Origin: Haloplanus aerogenes
GTDB taxonomy: Archaea; Halobacteriota; Halobacteria; Halobacteriales; Haloferacaceae
Reading direction: 5' to 3'
Assembly: GCF_003856835.1 (NCBI RefSeq)
Contig: NZ_CP034145.1
Coordinates: 2,852,001-2,916,000 of the forward strand
DNA length: 64,000 bases
Part shown: positions 34,319 through 43,314 of the stretch, in pieces
Layout of the letters: each line of letters opens with the position of its first letter
Numbering within the stretch: the stretch's first letter is position 1
The notes under the pieces: model-generated
Databases searched by the model: none
What the model was told of the DNA's origin: nothing
What the model saw: the letters and a program-made list of their open reading frames with translations, nothing else
Position numbers and translations under genes: made by a program

Positions 34319-34852
34319 CTACCGGTCGTAGACGACGGCGCCAATCCCACCTAGCGACAGAACCAGGGCCAGCCCGAGGGAGAGTCCGTCGGGAAAGACG
34401 CCGAGTTCGCCGGCGAAGACGACACCGAGCGCCGAGAGGAGGAGGAGGACGTCGAGCGGTCGCTTCTCACGCGTCGAGTCCGCTCGCCCCTCGAATCGGT
34501 CGAGATACGCCAACAACTCGTCGGTTTTCGGCGTTCGCTCGATAGTCCCCCGATCCTGATCGAACGCGATGGCGTCGAACTGATCGAGTTTCGGGAGATG
34601 GGCCTGATACAGCGAGACGTACACCCGCTTGCGCTGCGTGGAGGTGACGGTGTCCTCCGGCACGTCGTTTTCCACCGCGGCGACGTGTCTCGCCAGGTCT
34701 CCCTGCGTCGTCGAATCGCGGTCCCGAAGGTACTCGAGGACCAGCCGGCGTCGGTGGTTCTGGAGGATGACGAAGATTTGATCCAACTCTTCCGGGGGCG
34801 ACGCCGCCCCCTCCTCCGTTTCCTCCGTCTCGACAGCCAGCGTCGAACTCAT
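34319..34852 (-). CDS. Haloarchaeal winged-helix protein with two C-terminal TM helices
   Basis: 177 residues from the ATG at 34852. A winged helix (LQNHRRRLVLEYLRDRDSTTQGDLARHVA then LYQAHLPKLDQFDAI) of the DUF7344 type occupies residues 20-110; two TM helices (VLLLLSALGVVFAGEL and SLGLALVLSLGGIGAVVY) end the protein. Such membrane-tethered regulators are common in haloarchaea. The longer frame to 34981 is not favoured. Confidence 0.8.
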   Translation of the reverse strand: MSSTLAVETEETEEGAASPPEELDQIFVILQNHRRRLVLEYLRDRDSTTQGDLARHVAAVENDVPEDTVTSTQRKRVYVSLYQAHLPKLDQFDAIAFDQDRGTIERTPKTDELLAYLDRFEGRADSTREKRPLDVLLLLSALGVVFAGELGVFPDGLSLGLALVLSLGGIGAVVYDR

Positions 34853-35173
34853 ACGAACAGACGTGATCGGTCGAATTCCCGTACGCGCCACTCTCCAAAC
34901 CCGAGTACGGCTGTCAAAAATGTCAATGTCATATGCAATTTGAATACAATAGCAGAGAACAACAAGATCGGTGATATTCACGCCAGCGGGTGAATCCGAA
35001 AGAGGGGCTCGAGCGGTGATCGCTGACAGGCACAGTAGGCTCTGCCTACCGTCGTACTCCGGGGATGCTGGCCGTCTCTCACTGGTTGTGAGAGTGTGAG
35101 ACAGTGACTATAGCCGCATGTTAACTCCACTCAAGATAGTAATATAACCTTCCACTCGCTATGGAAGGTTGTT
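34853..35173. promoter_or_regulatory. Structured intergenic region with three inverted repeats
   Basis: This 321-nt gap lacks a gene. In its right part are three inverted repeats: GTAGGC/GCCTAC (35035-35040 with 35044-35049), CTCTCAC/GTGAGAG (35076-35082 with 35088-35094) and AACCTTCC/GGAAGGTT (35146-35153 with 35163-35170), the last ending 3 nt before the ATG of the next gene. A TATA-like TAATATA sits at about 35139-35145. It could hold operators, an RNA leader or a small RNA. Confidence 0.6.
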
Positions 35174-35407
35174 ATGAAAAAGCAGGAGCTCATTCACCTG
35201 CACGGCCTCCTCGCGGAGGTAGAGAAACAGTGTGCAGCATGGCACGACGACGAAATTGACCTTACGGCCTACGAGGAGATGGGGGTACGACCCACATCCA
35301 TCCACAAATCGAAGACGGACCACAAGGCGGCTGTTTTTAAACTGGCAAACGGAATCACTTCTTCGCTGGAGACGTCCGAGGAGCGCGTCGCTCCTCACGC
35401 GGACTGA
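35174..35407 (+). CDS. UPF0058-family small protein
   Basis: 77 residues starting MKKQELIHLHGLLAEV, the conserved opening of the archaeal UPF0058 family. His and Cys residues (HLHG, KQCAAWHDDE) may bind metal. The C-terminus is short and acidic. The family is widespread in haloarchaea, with unknown function. The leader's inverted repeat (35146-35170) sits directly on the start, suggesting RNA-level or operator control. Confidence 0.82.
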   Translation: MKKQELIHLHGLLAEVEKQCAAWHDDEIDLTAYEEMGVRPTSIHKSKTDHKAAVFKLANGITSSLETSEERVAPHAD

Positions 35408-35461
35408 TCCGACGGCGCGGTCTCCTGCCGAACGCCCGACCCAAAGAGCGCCTGCCATTCG

Positions 35462-35477
35462 TACTGCCGGCTGTACG
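35462..35477. repeat. Dispersed 16-mer TACTGCCGGCTGTACG, second copy
   Basis: Identical to 1139-1154. Here it is partnered with ACAGCCGGC (35530-35538), the reverse complement of its inner part, so it could form a hairpin in the 135-nt gap between UPF0058 and UPF0212. In both loci the repeat is intergenic, near a stop codon. Confidence 0.4.
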
Positions 35478-35542
35478 TCGACAGCGATGTCTATCACCAC
35501 CCCGGGGTAGCGAATCCCCCGAAACAGGGACAGCCGGCCGTA

Positions 35543-35977
35543 TCACTCGTCGACCAGTTCCTCGAACTCCGGGATGAGATCGTCCTCGTCTTCCTCCTCG
35601 TCCTCGTCAGCTGGCTCCGTACTCGTCTCGCTCTCGTCCTCGTCCTCGATCGGATCGACACGCAAGACCGTGAGCGGAACGTTCTCGAGTCGCTGTCCGA
35701 TCTCCTTGCGCGCGATGCGCGAGGCGTGTTCTTCCTGTTCTACGTTGAACACTTTCATCTCGAGTTCGAGCGCCACGAGAGCCTCGTCGGCGGCGATGAA
35801 CGCGGGCGGGAGTTCCTCACCCGACGGGGACGTCCGCGACCCCATCTCGATTTCGACGTAGTTGAGGTCCGGATTCAACATCTCGCCGGTCTTGGCGATG
35901 GCGATACGGATCGCCTCGTCGGGAGTCTCTACGTCGTACACCGGAACCGCTGCCTCGACGACGACTCGACAGTCCAT
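35543..35977 (-). CDS. UPF0212/DUF555-family protein
   Basis: 144 residues if started at the ATG at 35977 (MDCRVVVEAAVPVYDVETPDEAI); an ATG 30 nt upstream (36007) is possible. The core IRIAIAKTGEMLNPDLNYVEIEMG is the family hallmark; the last 25 residues are Glu/Asp-rich. The family is archaeal, with no assigned function. It is divergent from arsR. Confidence 0.8.
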   Translation of the reverse strand: MDCRVVVEAAVPVYDVETPDEAIRIAIAKTGEMLNPDLNYVEIEMGSRTSPSGEELPPAFIAADEALVALELEMKVFNVEQEEHASRIARKEIGQRLENVPLTVLRVDPIEDEDESETSTEPADEDEEEDEDDLIPEFEELVDE

Positions 35978-36079
35978 ACCACACAGTAATTGTATTTCCA
36001 CCGTCATGAACCTTCGCCCCCTCGGGCGACCGAGCGTCCCGACGGCCCCGTCGGCGCGAGTCGCCTGCGAGCCAGTTAG

Positions 36080-36095
36080 TTGAATAGCCATTCAA
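36080..36095. promoter_or_regulatory. Candidate ArsR-type operator (TTGAAT-n4-ATTCAA)
   Basis: A perfect 6+6 inverted repeat about 115 nt upstream of arsR in an AT-rich stretch between the divergent UPF0212 and ars genes. ArsR/SmtB-family operators are often imperfect TTGAA-type palindromes; assignment here is inference. Confidence 0.35.
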
Positions 36096-36208
36096 TCTAA
36101 ATTCCTCGTCGACAGGAATACAATCGCTCTGTATGCCGATATTGAGCTAATTTCGGCCATTTTCCCGATTTCGAACCGAAACATCTAATTGAGTAAATTC
36201 TAAACCAA

Positions 36209-36610
36209 ATGCCGATGGCAAAGGGAACGGAACGACTCCGACGATATCTCGACGACGAACTCGGGGAGTGCCGGAGCGAGGACGTGGAGGAACGGCTCGA
36301 CGAACTCGGCACGCTCGAAGCGGCGCTCGGCACGGCGCAGGTGCGCGCCGAACTCGACGTACTCTCGGCGCTCGCCAACGAGACGCGGTACACGCTCGCC
36401 CGCGTCCTCGTGGCGGCCGGCGAGGAACTCTGTGTCTGTGAACTCAATGCCGTCGTCGACGTGAGCGAGAGCGGTCTCAGCCACGCGCTCTCGAAACTCG
36501 TCGACGCCGGCCTCGTCGAGGGGCGGAAAGACGGGCGCTGGAAGAAGTACCGCGCGACCAACCGCGCCGTGACGCTCGTGACCGTGCTGGAGGGCAGTGT
36601 CGATGAGTAA
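36209..36610 (+). CDS. arsR: ArsR-family metalloregulator
   Basis: 133 residues (ATG at 36209; 36215 is an alternative). The winged helix includes LSALANETRYTLARVLVAAGEELCVCELNAVVDVSESGLSHALSKLVDAGLV. The pair in ELCVCEL is the As(III) site of classical ArsR. When arsenite binds, it leaves the DNA and the downstream acr3-arsC genes are expressed. Its stop overlaps the acr3 start by 8 nt. Confidence 0.93.
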   Translation: MPMAKGTERLRRYLDDELGECRSEDVEERLDELGTLEAALGTAQVRAELDVLSALANETRYTLARVLVAAGEELCVCELNAVVDVSESGLSHALSKLVDAGLVEGRKDGRWKKYRATNRAVTLVTVLEGSVDE

Positions 36611-37754
36611 CGCCCACCAGCACGGCCCCAACTGCGACTGCGAGAGCTGTGGCGACCCGCGGTCGATGGACTTCCTCGATAAGTACCTCACCGTCTGGAT
36701 CTTCGGCGCGATGGCCGTCGGCGTCGGCCTCGGCTACGTCGCCCCGTCGGTGACCGGCCCGATCCGTGACCTGCATCTCGTCGAAATCGGCCTCGTCGTG
36801 ATGATGTACCCACCGCTCGCCAAGGCAGACTACTCCCAGCTTCGGGCGGTCTTCAGCAACTGGCGCGTGCTCGGCTTGAGCCTGATCCAGAACTGGCTCA
36901 TCGGCCCGACGCTCATGTTTGCGCTCGCCGTCGTCTTCTTCAGCGGCCTCGTCCCCGGACTGCCCGCCCGTCCCGAGTACTTTCTCGGTCTCGTGTTCAT
37001 CGGCATGGCCCGCTGTATCGCCATGGTGCTCGTCTGGAACGAGTTGGCCGAGGGATCGACTGAGTACGTCACCGGCCTCGTCGCGTTCAACAGTCTCTTT
37101 CAAATCGTCACCTACGGCGTCTACGTCTGGTTTTTCGGCCTCGTGCTTCCGCCCCTCTTGGGCATGGAGACGCTCGTCGCCGGCATCACGGCCTTCGACG
37201 TGACGCCGATGCAGGTGTTCGAAGCCATCGTCGTCTTCCTCGGCATCCCCTTCGCCGGCGGCATCCTCACCCGTTACGTCGGCACGCGAACGAAAGGCGA
37301 GGAGTGGTACGACGACGAGTTCGTCCCCCGTATCGATCCGCTCACCCTCGTCGCCCTCCTCTTTACCGTGATCGTGATGTTCGCCACGCAGGGTGGCAAC
37401 ATCGTCGCCGCGCCGGGCGACGTGCTCCTCATCGCCGTGCCCCTCACCATCTACTTCGTCGTGATGTTCTTCGTGAGCTTCGGGATGGGGCGCGGTATTG
37501 GCGCCGACTACTCGACCACCACCGCCATCGGCTTCACCGCCGCCTCGAACAACTTCGAACTCGCCATCGCCGTCGCCGTCGCGGTGTTCGGCGTCGGCTC
37601 CGGCGTCGCCTTCGCCACCGTCGTCGGCCCGCTCATCGAGGTGCCCGTCCTCCTCGCACTGGTGAACGTCGCGCTCTACTTCCAGCGACGGCTGGACTGG
37701 CGCGGCCGCGACACCGAGAGCATCGACGCGACGACCGACCCCACTGACGACTGA
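36603..37754 (+). CDS. acr3: Arsenite efflux transporter, Acr3 family
   Basis: 383 residues. The ten-TM Acr3 fold is indicated by the N-terminal TM, the conserved Cys in FIGMARCIAMVLVWNELA and the late NNFELAIAVAVAVFG. The ATG at 36603 is used (GTG at 36597 possible). The N-terminus has a Cys/His tail, HQHGPNCDCESCGD, that could bind As(III). Acr3 exports arsenite by proton exchange. It overlaps arsR and is followed 2 nt later by arsC. Confidence 0.94.
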   Translation: MSNAHQHGPNCDCESCGDPRSMDFLDKYLTVWIFGAMAVGVGLGYVAPSVTGPIRDLHLVEIGLVVMMYPPLAKADYSQLRAVFSNWRVLGLSLIQNWLIGPTLMFALAVVFFSGLVPGLPARPEYFLGLVFIGMARCIAMVLVWNELAEGSTEYVTGLVAFNSLFQIVTYGVYVWFFGLVLPPLLGMETLVAGITAFDVTPMQVFEAIVVFLGIPFAGGILTRYVGTRTKGEEWYDDEFVPRIDPLTLVALLFTVIVMFATQGGNIVAAPGDVLLIAVPLTIYFVVMFFVSFGMGRGIGADYSTTTAIGFTAASNNFELAIAVAVAVFGVGSGVAFATVVGPLIEVPVLLALVNVALYFQRRLDWRGRDTESIDATTDPTDD

Positions 37755-37756
37755 CC

Positions 37757-38179
37757 ATGACCGACACCACCCACCCGACCCGCATCGCCTTCGTCTGCGT
37801 CCAGAACGCCGGCCGTTCCCAGATGTCCGCCGCCTTCGCGGAGCGCGAACGGGAGCGCCGCGGACTGGACGTGGAGATTCTGACCGGCGGCACCCACCCC
37901 GCCGAGGCGGTCCACGACGAAGTGATCGAGACGATGGCCGAACGCGACATCGACCTCTCGGATCGGACACCCCGCGAGATCACCACCGAGGAACTCCGCA
38001 CCTGCGACTACGTCACCACGATGGGCTGTTCGACGCTCGATCTGGGGGACGTGGACGTCGACGTGCGCGACTGGGCGCTCGACGACCCCGATGGACAGGA
38101 TCCGGAGCGTGTCCGCGAGATTCGCGACGAAATCGAGACGCGAGTGAAGGCGCTGTTCGACGAAATCGAAGGCAAGTAG
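37757..38179 (+). CDS. arsC: Arsenate reductase, low-molecular-weight phosphatase type
   Basis: 140 residues. The P-loop VCVQNAGRSQMSAAF has the Cys-x5-Arg of the LMW-PTPase/ArsC fold; later Cys residues (LRTCDYV, MGCSTL) fit the reducible cysteines. It converts arsenate to arsenite for export by Acr3. The three genes form one operon, arsR-acr3-arsC. Confidence 0.92.
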   Translation: MTDTTHPTRIAFVCVQNAGRSQMSAAFAERERERRGLDVEILTGGTHPAEAVHDEVIETMAERDIDLSDRTPREITTEELRTCDYVTTMGCSTLDLGDVDVDVRDWALDDPDGQDPERVREIRDEIETRVKALFDEIEGK

Positions 38180-39094
38180 TCACTCCCCGCCCGCGCGCAG
38201 GTAGTAGAACAGATAGGTCTGGGCGTAGCCCGCGTACGTGCCGCCGAGTCGCTCGCGGATCGCTCGCGAGGTGTCGGCGTACGACCCCCGGTCGCAGTCG
38301 GGAAAGTGGTCCGCGATGGCGGACCGAATCCACGTATCCAGCGGCACCGCTTCGAGGTAGCCGAGCGAGAACAGCAACACGCAGTCGGCCACCTTGTCAC
38401 CGACGCCGACGAACTGCGTGAGGTAGTCGCGCGCGCCCTCGTAGTCGTACTCGCGGGCCGCGGCCGGGTCGGCCGCCCCCTCCGCGACCATCTCGGCCGT
38501 CCGCGTCACGTACGGCGCCCGATACCCGAGTTTCAGGTCGCGGAGGTCTTCTTCCGTGCGTGCGGCGAGTTGCGCCGGCGTCGGGAAGGCGTGGTAGGTC
38601 CGGCCGTCGACGGTCAGGGTGTCGCCGTACTCGCTGGCGAGCGCACGTTGCATCCCGTGGATGCGCGACACCCGCATCTGCGCGGAGCAGATGAAGGAGA
38701 TCAGACAGGGGAAGGGTGGGTCCCGAACCAGCCGCATCCCCCGATACGTCTCGTACGCGCGTTGCAGGAGCGGGTCGTCCGGCGTCGCCGCGAGGATGGC
38801 GTCGAGGTCGTCGTCGAGGCGGAGGAGATGGGTCAGGATGGGGACGGCGTCGGTCGTCGACTCCCACGCCAACCGGCCGTCGGTCTGGCGCACCCGGACG
38901 ACGGCCCGGTCGTTGCCGACGGCGTCGAGCGGTGGGACGACCGTCTCGTACCACGCGTCGCCGCCGTGGGCGTCCATCCGCTCGTACATCCCACCGTCCG
39001 CTCGGTCCCAGAGGTAGCTCTGCCCGCTCTCGACGGTCGCCTGCAGGTCGAAGGCGCCGTCGAGGTCGGCGAGCGGGATGGCGCCGCGTTCCAT
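38180..39094 (-). CDS. 8-oxoguanine DNA glycosylase (Ogg-type)
   Basis: 304 residues from the ATG at 39094. The N-terminal OGG fold precedes the helix-hairpin-helix (FVGVGDKVADCVLLFSLGYLEAVPLDTW) with catalytic Lys and Asp. The enzyme removes oxidised guanine opposite C and nicks the strand. A much longer in-frame extension is rejected: it overlaps the divergent-strand permease and is Arg-rich. It is convergent with arsC. Confidence 0.88.
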   Translation of the reverse strand: MERGAIPLADLDGAFDLQATVESGQSYLWDRADGGMYERMDAHGGDAWYETVVPPLDAVGNDRAVVRVRQTDGRLAWESTTDAVPILTHLLRLDDDLDAILAATPDDPLLQRAYETYRGMRLVRDPPFPCLISFICSAQMRVSRIHGMQRALASEYGDTLTVDGRTYHAFPTPAQLAARTEEDLRDLKLGYRAPYVTRTAEMVAEGAADPAAAREYDYEGARDYLTQFVGVGDKVADCVLLFSLGYLEAVPLDTWIRSAIADHFPDCDRGSYADTSRAIRERLGGTYAGYAQTYLFYYLRAGGE

Positions 39095-39132
39095 AGCGGG
39101 AGGGAGGACCGCCGGGATTTCCCGGTTTCGCT

Positions 39133-40560
39133 TTACTCCCTCCCCTCGTACGCCGCGGACAACGGCGGGCGCTCGACCCCCCGATCCGCCCGGTAGTCGG
39201 CGGCAACGGCGAGGACGGCGACGCCGACGAGTTCCCACAGGAGGAGCGCGGGCAGGACGGTCGACAGCGGGTCGCGCACGAGGACGGCCTCGTCGACGAC
39301 GGCGAGGGCGGGGTCCCAGCGCGTGAACCCGAGCGAGGTGGCGGGGTCGAGCGCGAACACCTGCCAGAGGACGACGGCCGCGGTAGCGACGCCGACGAGA
39401 GCGACGGTGGCGAGGGCGGGAGCAGGGAGGCGAAGCCGACACCGACGGTAGAGCGTCGGTCGGAGGACGGGGAGGACAGCCACGGACGCCGCGACCGTGC
39501 CGTAGCCGACGAAGATACCGGCGAGTGAGAGGTAGAGCGCCTGCCCCACGGCATCGAGAGCGACGACGGCACCCGCGAGCAGGCCGGTCAGCGCCAGCGC
39601 GGGGTCCGGGAGACCGGGGCGCGTGTCGCGGTCCGCGCCCGGTATCACCTCCGCGAACCCTCGGATCGCCCGCGTCGGGAGCCACACGGTCGCCAGCGCG
39701 GCGCCGAGGGTGGCGAGGAGCATCCCGGGCCCCAGCAACAGCGTCGTCTCGACGCCGAGGCCGCTGGCGGCCGCGTCGGCGAAGGGCGCCGCCGCGAACA
39801 CCAGTCGTGGCCACGGGATGACGCCGAGCGTGACGAAGGCGGCCGCGACGGCGACGGCGCCGGCGAGCACGACGGCCAGGAGGAGCGCTCGCGGGACCGT
39901 CCGCCGGGGGTCGCGGGTGACCGTCGAGACGGCCGCGCCGGCATCGAAGCCGACGAAGCCGAAGAGCGTGGCGGCCGTGGCAGCACCGAGGGCGGCGAGC
40001 GGTTGCTCTCGGAGCGTCGGCGTCGGGAACAGCGGTGAGAAATTGTCGGGAGCGACGGCCAGGAGTGCGGCGAGCGCCATCACGACGAGGAGGGCGACGA
40101 GGGGACCGACGACGTAGAGTTGGGCCCGCCCGGCCACGTCGGGACCGAGCGCGTGGATGGCGACGAGGACTGCGAGAACGACGAATGTGGACACGGTGGG
40201 TGAAAGGGGGACGACACCGGCGAGCGACCGGCCGAGGGCGGCGACGAGCGCGGCGAGGACGGCGACGTACGCGCCGACGGCCGGCCACGCGGCGAGGAAG
40301 CCGAGGCGGCGGGAGCCCCACGTCCGGGAGACGGCGGCGTAGACGAGGCCGTCGCACTCGGCGAGCGGGCTAGACAGGTAGACGGCGTAGGCGACCGCAA
40401 CCGAACAGACGGCAAGCGTTCCCACGACGTACGCGACTGGCGTAGCGGGGCCGCCGAGGTTCTCGACGCCGTGGGGCAAGGCGAACACGCCCGCACCTAG
40501 CGGTAAGCCGAGGGCGACGGCGACGACGTGACGGACGCCGAGGGGGCGGTCGAGGGACAC
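39133..40560 (-). CDS. APC-family amino acid permease
   Basis: About 475 residues from a GTG at 40560 (a GTG 6 nt upstream is equally possible). About 12 TM segments; the first, VALGLPLGAGVFALPHG, is the substrate-binding unwound helix of the APC fold. FGFVGFDAGAAVS is the conserved TM6 region. The substrate is unknown. It is in the same direction as the glycosylase, 38 nt away. Confidence 0.85.
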   Translation of the reverse strand: MSLDRPLGVRHVVAVALGLPLGAGVFALPHGVENLGGPATPVAYVVGTLAVCSVAVAYAVYLSSPLAECDGLVYAAVSRTWGSRRLGFLAAWPAVGAYVAVLAALVAALGRSLAGVVPLSPTVSTFVVLAVLVAIHALGPDVAGRAQLYVVGPLVALLVVMALAALLAVAPDNFSPLFPTPTLREQPLAALGAATAATLFGFVGFDAGAAVSTVTRDPRRTVPRALLLAVVLAGAVAVAAAFVTLGVIPWPRLVFAAAPFADAAASGLGVETTLLLGPGMLLATLGAALATVWLPTRAIRGFAEVIPGADRDTRPGLPDPALALTGLLAGAVVALDAVGQALYLSLAGIFVGYGTVAASVAVLPVLRPTLYRRCRLRLPAPALATVALVGVATAAVVLWQVFALDPATSLGFTRWDPALAVVDEAVLVRDPLSTVLPALLLWELVGVAVLAVAADYRADRGVERPPLSAAYEGRE

Positions 40561-40644
40561 GTTCACAGGGAGCGTGGCAGCGAAAAATAACTTGCGCGGC
40601 CCGGTGTTCGACAGTATTATTCCGTTCGTCCGACTTCCACCGAT

Positions 40645-42567
40645 ATGAGCGAAATCGTAGTGACGCTTCCCGACGGGTCGGAACTCTCCGTCGCGGAGGG
40701 GTCGACGGTCGAGGACGTCGCCTTCGAGATCGGACCGGGTCTCGGGCGCGACACGGTCGCGGGGGTCGTCGACGGCGACCTCGTCGACAAGGCCACGCCC
40801 CTCCACGACGGCGCCGACCTCGTCATCGTCACGGAGGACAGCGACGAGTATCTGCGTGTGTTGCGCCACTCCGCGGCACACGTCTTCGCCCAGGCGCTCC
40901 AGCGCCTGCATCCCGGGGCCAAACTCGCCATCGGTCCGCCGACCGACGACGGCTTCTACTACGACGTGACGAACGTCGACCTCGACAGCGAGGACCTAGA
41001 GGAAATCGAAGCGGAGGCCGAGGAGATCATCGCGGACGACCTCGACATCGAACGGGTCGAACGCGCACGCGAGGACGTACTGGACCAGTACGAAGACAAC
41101 CCGTACAAGCAGGACATTCTGGAGATGGAGGCGGCGGGCGAAGACCCCGTGATCATCTACCAGCAAGGTGAGTTCGAGGACCTCTGTCAGGGCCCCCACG
41201 TCGAATCGACGGGCGAGATCGGCGCGTTCAAACTCCTCAACATCTCCTCCGCCTACTGGCGGGGCGACGAGGAGAACGACACGCTCACGCGCGTCTACGG
41301 CACGGCCTTCGAGAGCGAGGCGGAGATGGAAGACTACCTCGAACGCCGACGCGAGGCCCAGGAGCGCGACCACCGGAAACTCGGACAAGAACTCGACTTA
41401 TTCTCCATCGACGAGACGACGGGACCGGGTCTGCCGCTCTACCACCCCAACGGCAAGCGCGTCCTCGACGAACTCTCGGACTTCGCGCGCGATATGAACC
41501 TTGACGCCGGCTACGACCCCGTCGAGACACCCCACCTGTTCCGGACGGAACTCTGGAAGAAGTCGGGCCACTACGACAACTACGTCGACGACATGTTCCT
41601 CCTCGACGTGAACGACGAGGAGTACGGCCTGAAGCCGATGAACTGCCCGGGCCACGCGACCATCTTCGACCAGAAGTCGTGGTCCTACCGCGACCTCCCC
41701 GTCCGCTACTTCGAGGACGGCAAGGTGTACCGGAAGGAACAGCGCGGCGAACTGTCGGGGCTCTCGCGGGTGTGGGCGTTCACCATCGACGACGGCCACG
41801 TGTTCGTCCGCCCCGATCAGATCGAAGACGAGGTGAACCTCGTCATGGACAACATCTTCCGGGTGTTCGAGACGTTCGGCCTCGACGCGGAAGTCGCGCT
41901 GGCGACCCGCCCGGAGAAGTCGGTCGGGAGCGACGAAATCTGGGAGCGTGCCGAGTCACAGCTTCGGGACGTGCTCGATTCCCAGGACATCGCGTACGAG
42001 GTGGAGGAGGGCGACGGCGCCTTCTACGGCCCCAAAATCGACTTCGCGTTCGAGGACGCCCTCGGTCGGAAGTGGGACGGACCGACGGTGCAACTCGACT
42101 TCAACATGCCCGAGCGGTTCGACCTCACCTACACCGGCGAAGACAACGAGGACCACCGCCCGGTCATGCTCCACCGCGCGCTCTACGGCAGTTACGAGCG
42201 CTTCCTGATGGTGCTCATCGAGCATTTCGACGGGAAGTTCCCGCTCTGGCTGTCGCCCGAACAGGTGCGCATCCTCCCCGTCAGCGACGACAACCTCGGC
42301 TACGCCCACCGCCTCGCGAACGAACTCGACGACTTCCGGGTCGAAATCGAGGACCGGTCGTGGACCGTCGGCCGCAAGATTCAGCAGGCCCACAGCGACC
42401 GCGTGCCCTACATGCTCATCGTCGGTGACGACGAGGAGGCGAGCGGCACCGTCTCGGTGCGGGATCGGAAAGAGCGAGAACGGAAGGACGTGGAGCGCGA
42501 GGCGTTCGCCGATCACCTGCGGGCCGAACGCGACGAGAAGCGGATCGAACCGGACTTCCTCGATTAA
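40645..42567 (+). CDS. thrS: Threonyl-tRNA synthetase
   Basis: 640 residues with the bacterial-type layout: TGS domain (1-62), editing N2 domain with [11 protein letters not shown], the class II catalytic core ([10 protein letters not shown] with zinc Cys, [12 protein letters not shown] as motif 2) and an anticodon-binding C-terminus. Haloarchaea commonly use this bacterial-type enzyme. It charges tRNA-Thr and edits mischarged Ser. Confidence 0.96.
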   Translation: MSEIVVTLPDGSELSVAEGSTVEDVAFEIGPGLGRDTVAGVVDGDLVDKATPLHDGADLVIVTEDSDEYLRVLRHSAAHVFAQALQRLHPGAKLAIGPPTDDGFYYDVTNVDLDSEDLEEIEAEAEEIIADDLDIERVERAREDVLDQYEDNPYKQDILEMEAAGEDPVIIYQQGEFEDLCQGPHVESTGEIGAFKLLNISSAYWRGDEENDTLTRVYGTAFESEAEMEDYLERRREAQERDHRKLGQELDLFSIDETTGPGLPLYHPNGKRVLDELSDFARDMNLDAGYDPVETPHLFRTELWKKSGHYDNYVDDMFLLDVNDEEYGLKPMNCPGHATIFDQKSWSYRDLPVRYFEDGKVYRKEQRGELSGLSRVWAFTIDDGHVFVRPDQIEDEVNLVMDNIFRVFETFGLDAEVALATRPEKSVGSDEIWERAESQLRDVLDSQDIAYEVEEGDGAFYGPKIDFAFEDALGRKWDGPTVQLDFNMPERFDLTYTGEDNEDHRPVMLHRALYGSYERFLMVLIEHFDGKFPLWLSPEQVRILPVSDDNLGYAHRLANELDDFRVEIEDRSWTVGRKIQQAHSDRVPYMLIVGDDEEASGTVSVRDRKERERKDVEREAFADHLRAERDEKRIEPDFLD

Positions 42568-42758
42568 AGCATCGCGCGGTTTTCCTCGTCGATCAGGTTG
42601 TAGAGCCGCAGGTCACAGTCGGGCAGGAACTGGAACGTCGCGTTCCCGGTGGGATCGGCGGTTGTCGGCTCGGGCGTCGTCTCGGCGCGCCACTTGCCGT
42701 CGGTCAGCGTCGGTGTCTGTCGGGCGGTGCGGTCAGTGGTGGGTGTGGATGTGCTCAT
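42564..42758 (-). CDS. Small haloarchaeal hypothetical protein
   Basis: 64 residues, Thr-rich N-terminus ([18 protein letters not shown]) and an ordered C-terminus ([24 protein letters not shown]). Overlaps the thrS stop by 4 nt tail to tail. No function is recognised; the acidic, ordered C-terminus makes it more likely real than a shadow. Confidence 0.55.
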   Translation of the reverse strand: MSTSTPTTDRTARQTPTLTDGKWRAETTPEPTTADPTGNATFQFLPDCDLRLYNLIDEENRAML

Positions 42759-42887
42759 TCGAAATCTGCGTCGGACGGTCGGTCGAACGTCGATACCTGT
42801 CGATGGAGAAGGGTCAGTCGCGTACAGGTACGACGTGCGAATGCATCGATTTCGACGACGGATGTATTCTACATAAAAGTTCCTGTT

Positions 42888-43176
42888 CTATCGAGCAGGG
42901 ACGGGGCGGTCGACGCCGGCAAACTCGAAGCGGGCGCCGTCCGGCGTGACGAGACACCCGATGCCGGGCACGGCGTCGAGCAGTGCCGTCGACGTGGGGC
43001 GGGGGATCGACGGCGACGACGGCGTCGAACGTCGCGTCCGTGAGCGCGTTCACGGTGTCGGCAGCGGTCGTCACCGTCTCGACTGACACGTCGATATCGG
43101 CGTCGGCATCTTCCAGCGCGGCAGCGAGTCGAGCCGCCAGCGTCGACGACGGATGCAGGAGCAGAACGCGAATCAC
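42888..43176 (-). pseudogene. Receiver-like small protein interrupted by a +1 frameshift in a C5 run
   Basis: The first 58 codons from a GTG at 43176 read VIRVLLLHPSSTLAARLAAA and on to DAVVAVDP, a receiver-type pattern with Asp near the C-end. After the run of five C (plus-strand G at 43001-43005) the frame fails, but the next frame gives TALLDAVPGIGCLVTPDGAR and a TAG at 42888. Dropping one C restores a 95-residue protein. Either a real mutation or a homopolymer read error. Next to a response regulator. Confidence 0.65.
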
Positions 43177-43314
43177 GACAGTCGTCTCCGGGTTCGCGTC
43201 GAGTGGTATAAACGTGCGGCGCGGATCGCTACCGTCGGCAGATCGGCTGTAACCGTGTCCCGGTGTGCAACCGGACGGGTGGCGGCACACCGGTGACGAC
43301 GTACGACGATCCTC

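Noticed and set aside
36597-36602. GTG start for Acr3 6 nt upstream of the ATG
   Set aside because: Possible, but the ATG at 36603 is the stronger codon and the two extra residues carry no information.
38180-40357. 725-residue frame extending the glycosylase
   Set aside because: The extra 420 residues are Arg/Pro-rich antisense shadow of the APC permease; the real gene starts at 39094.
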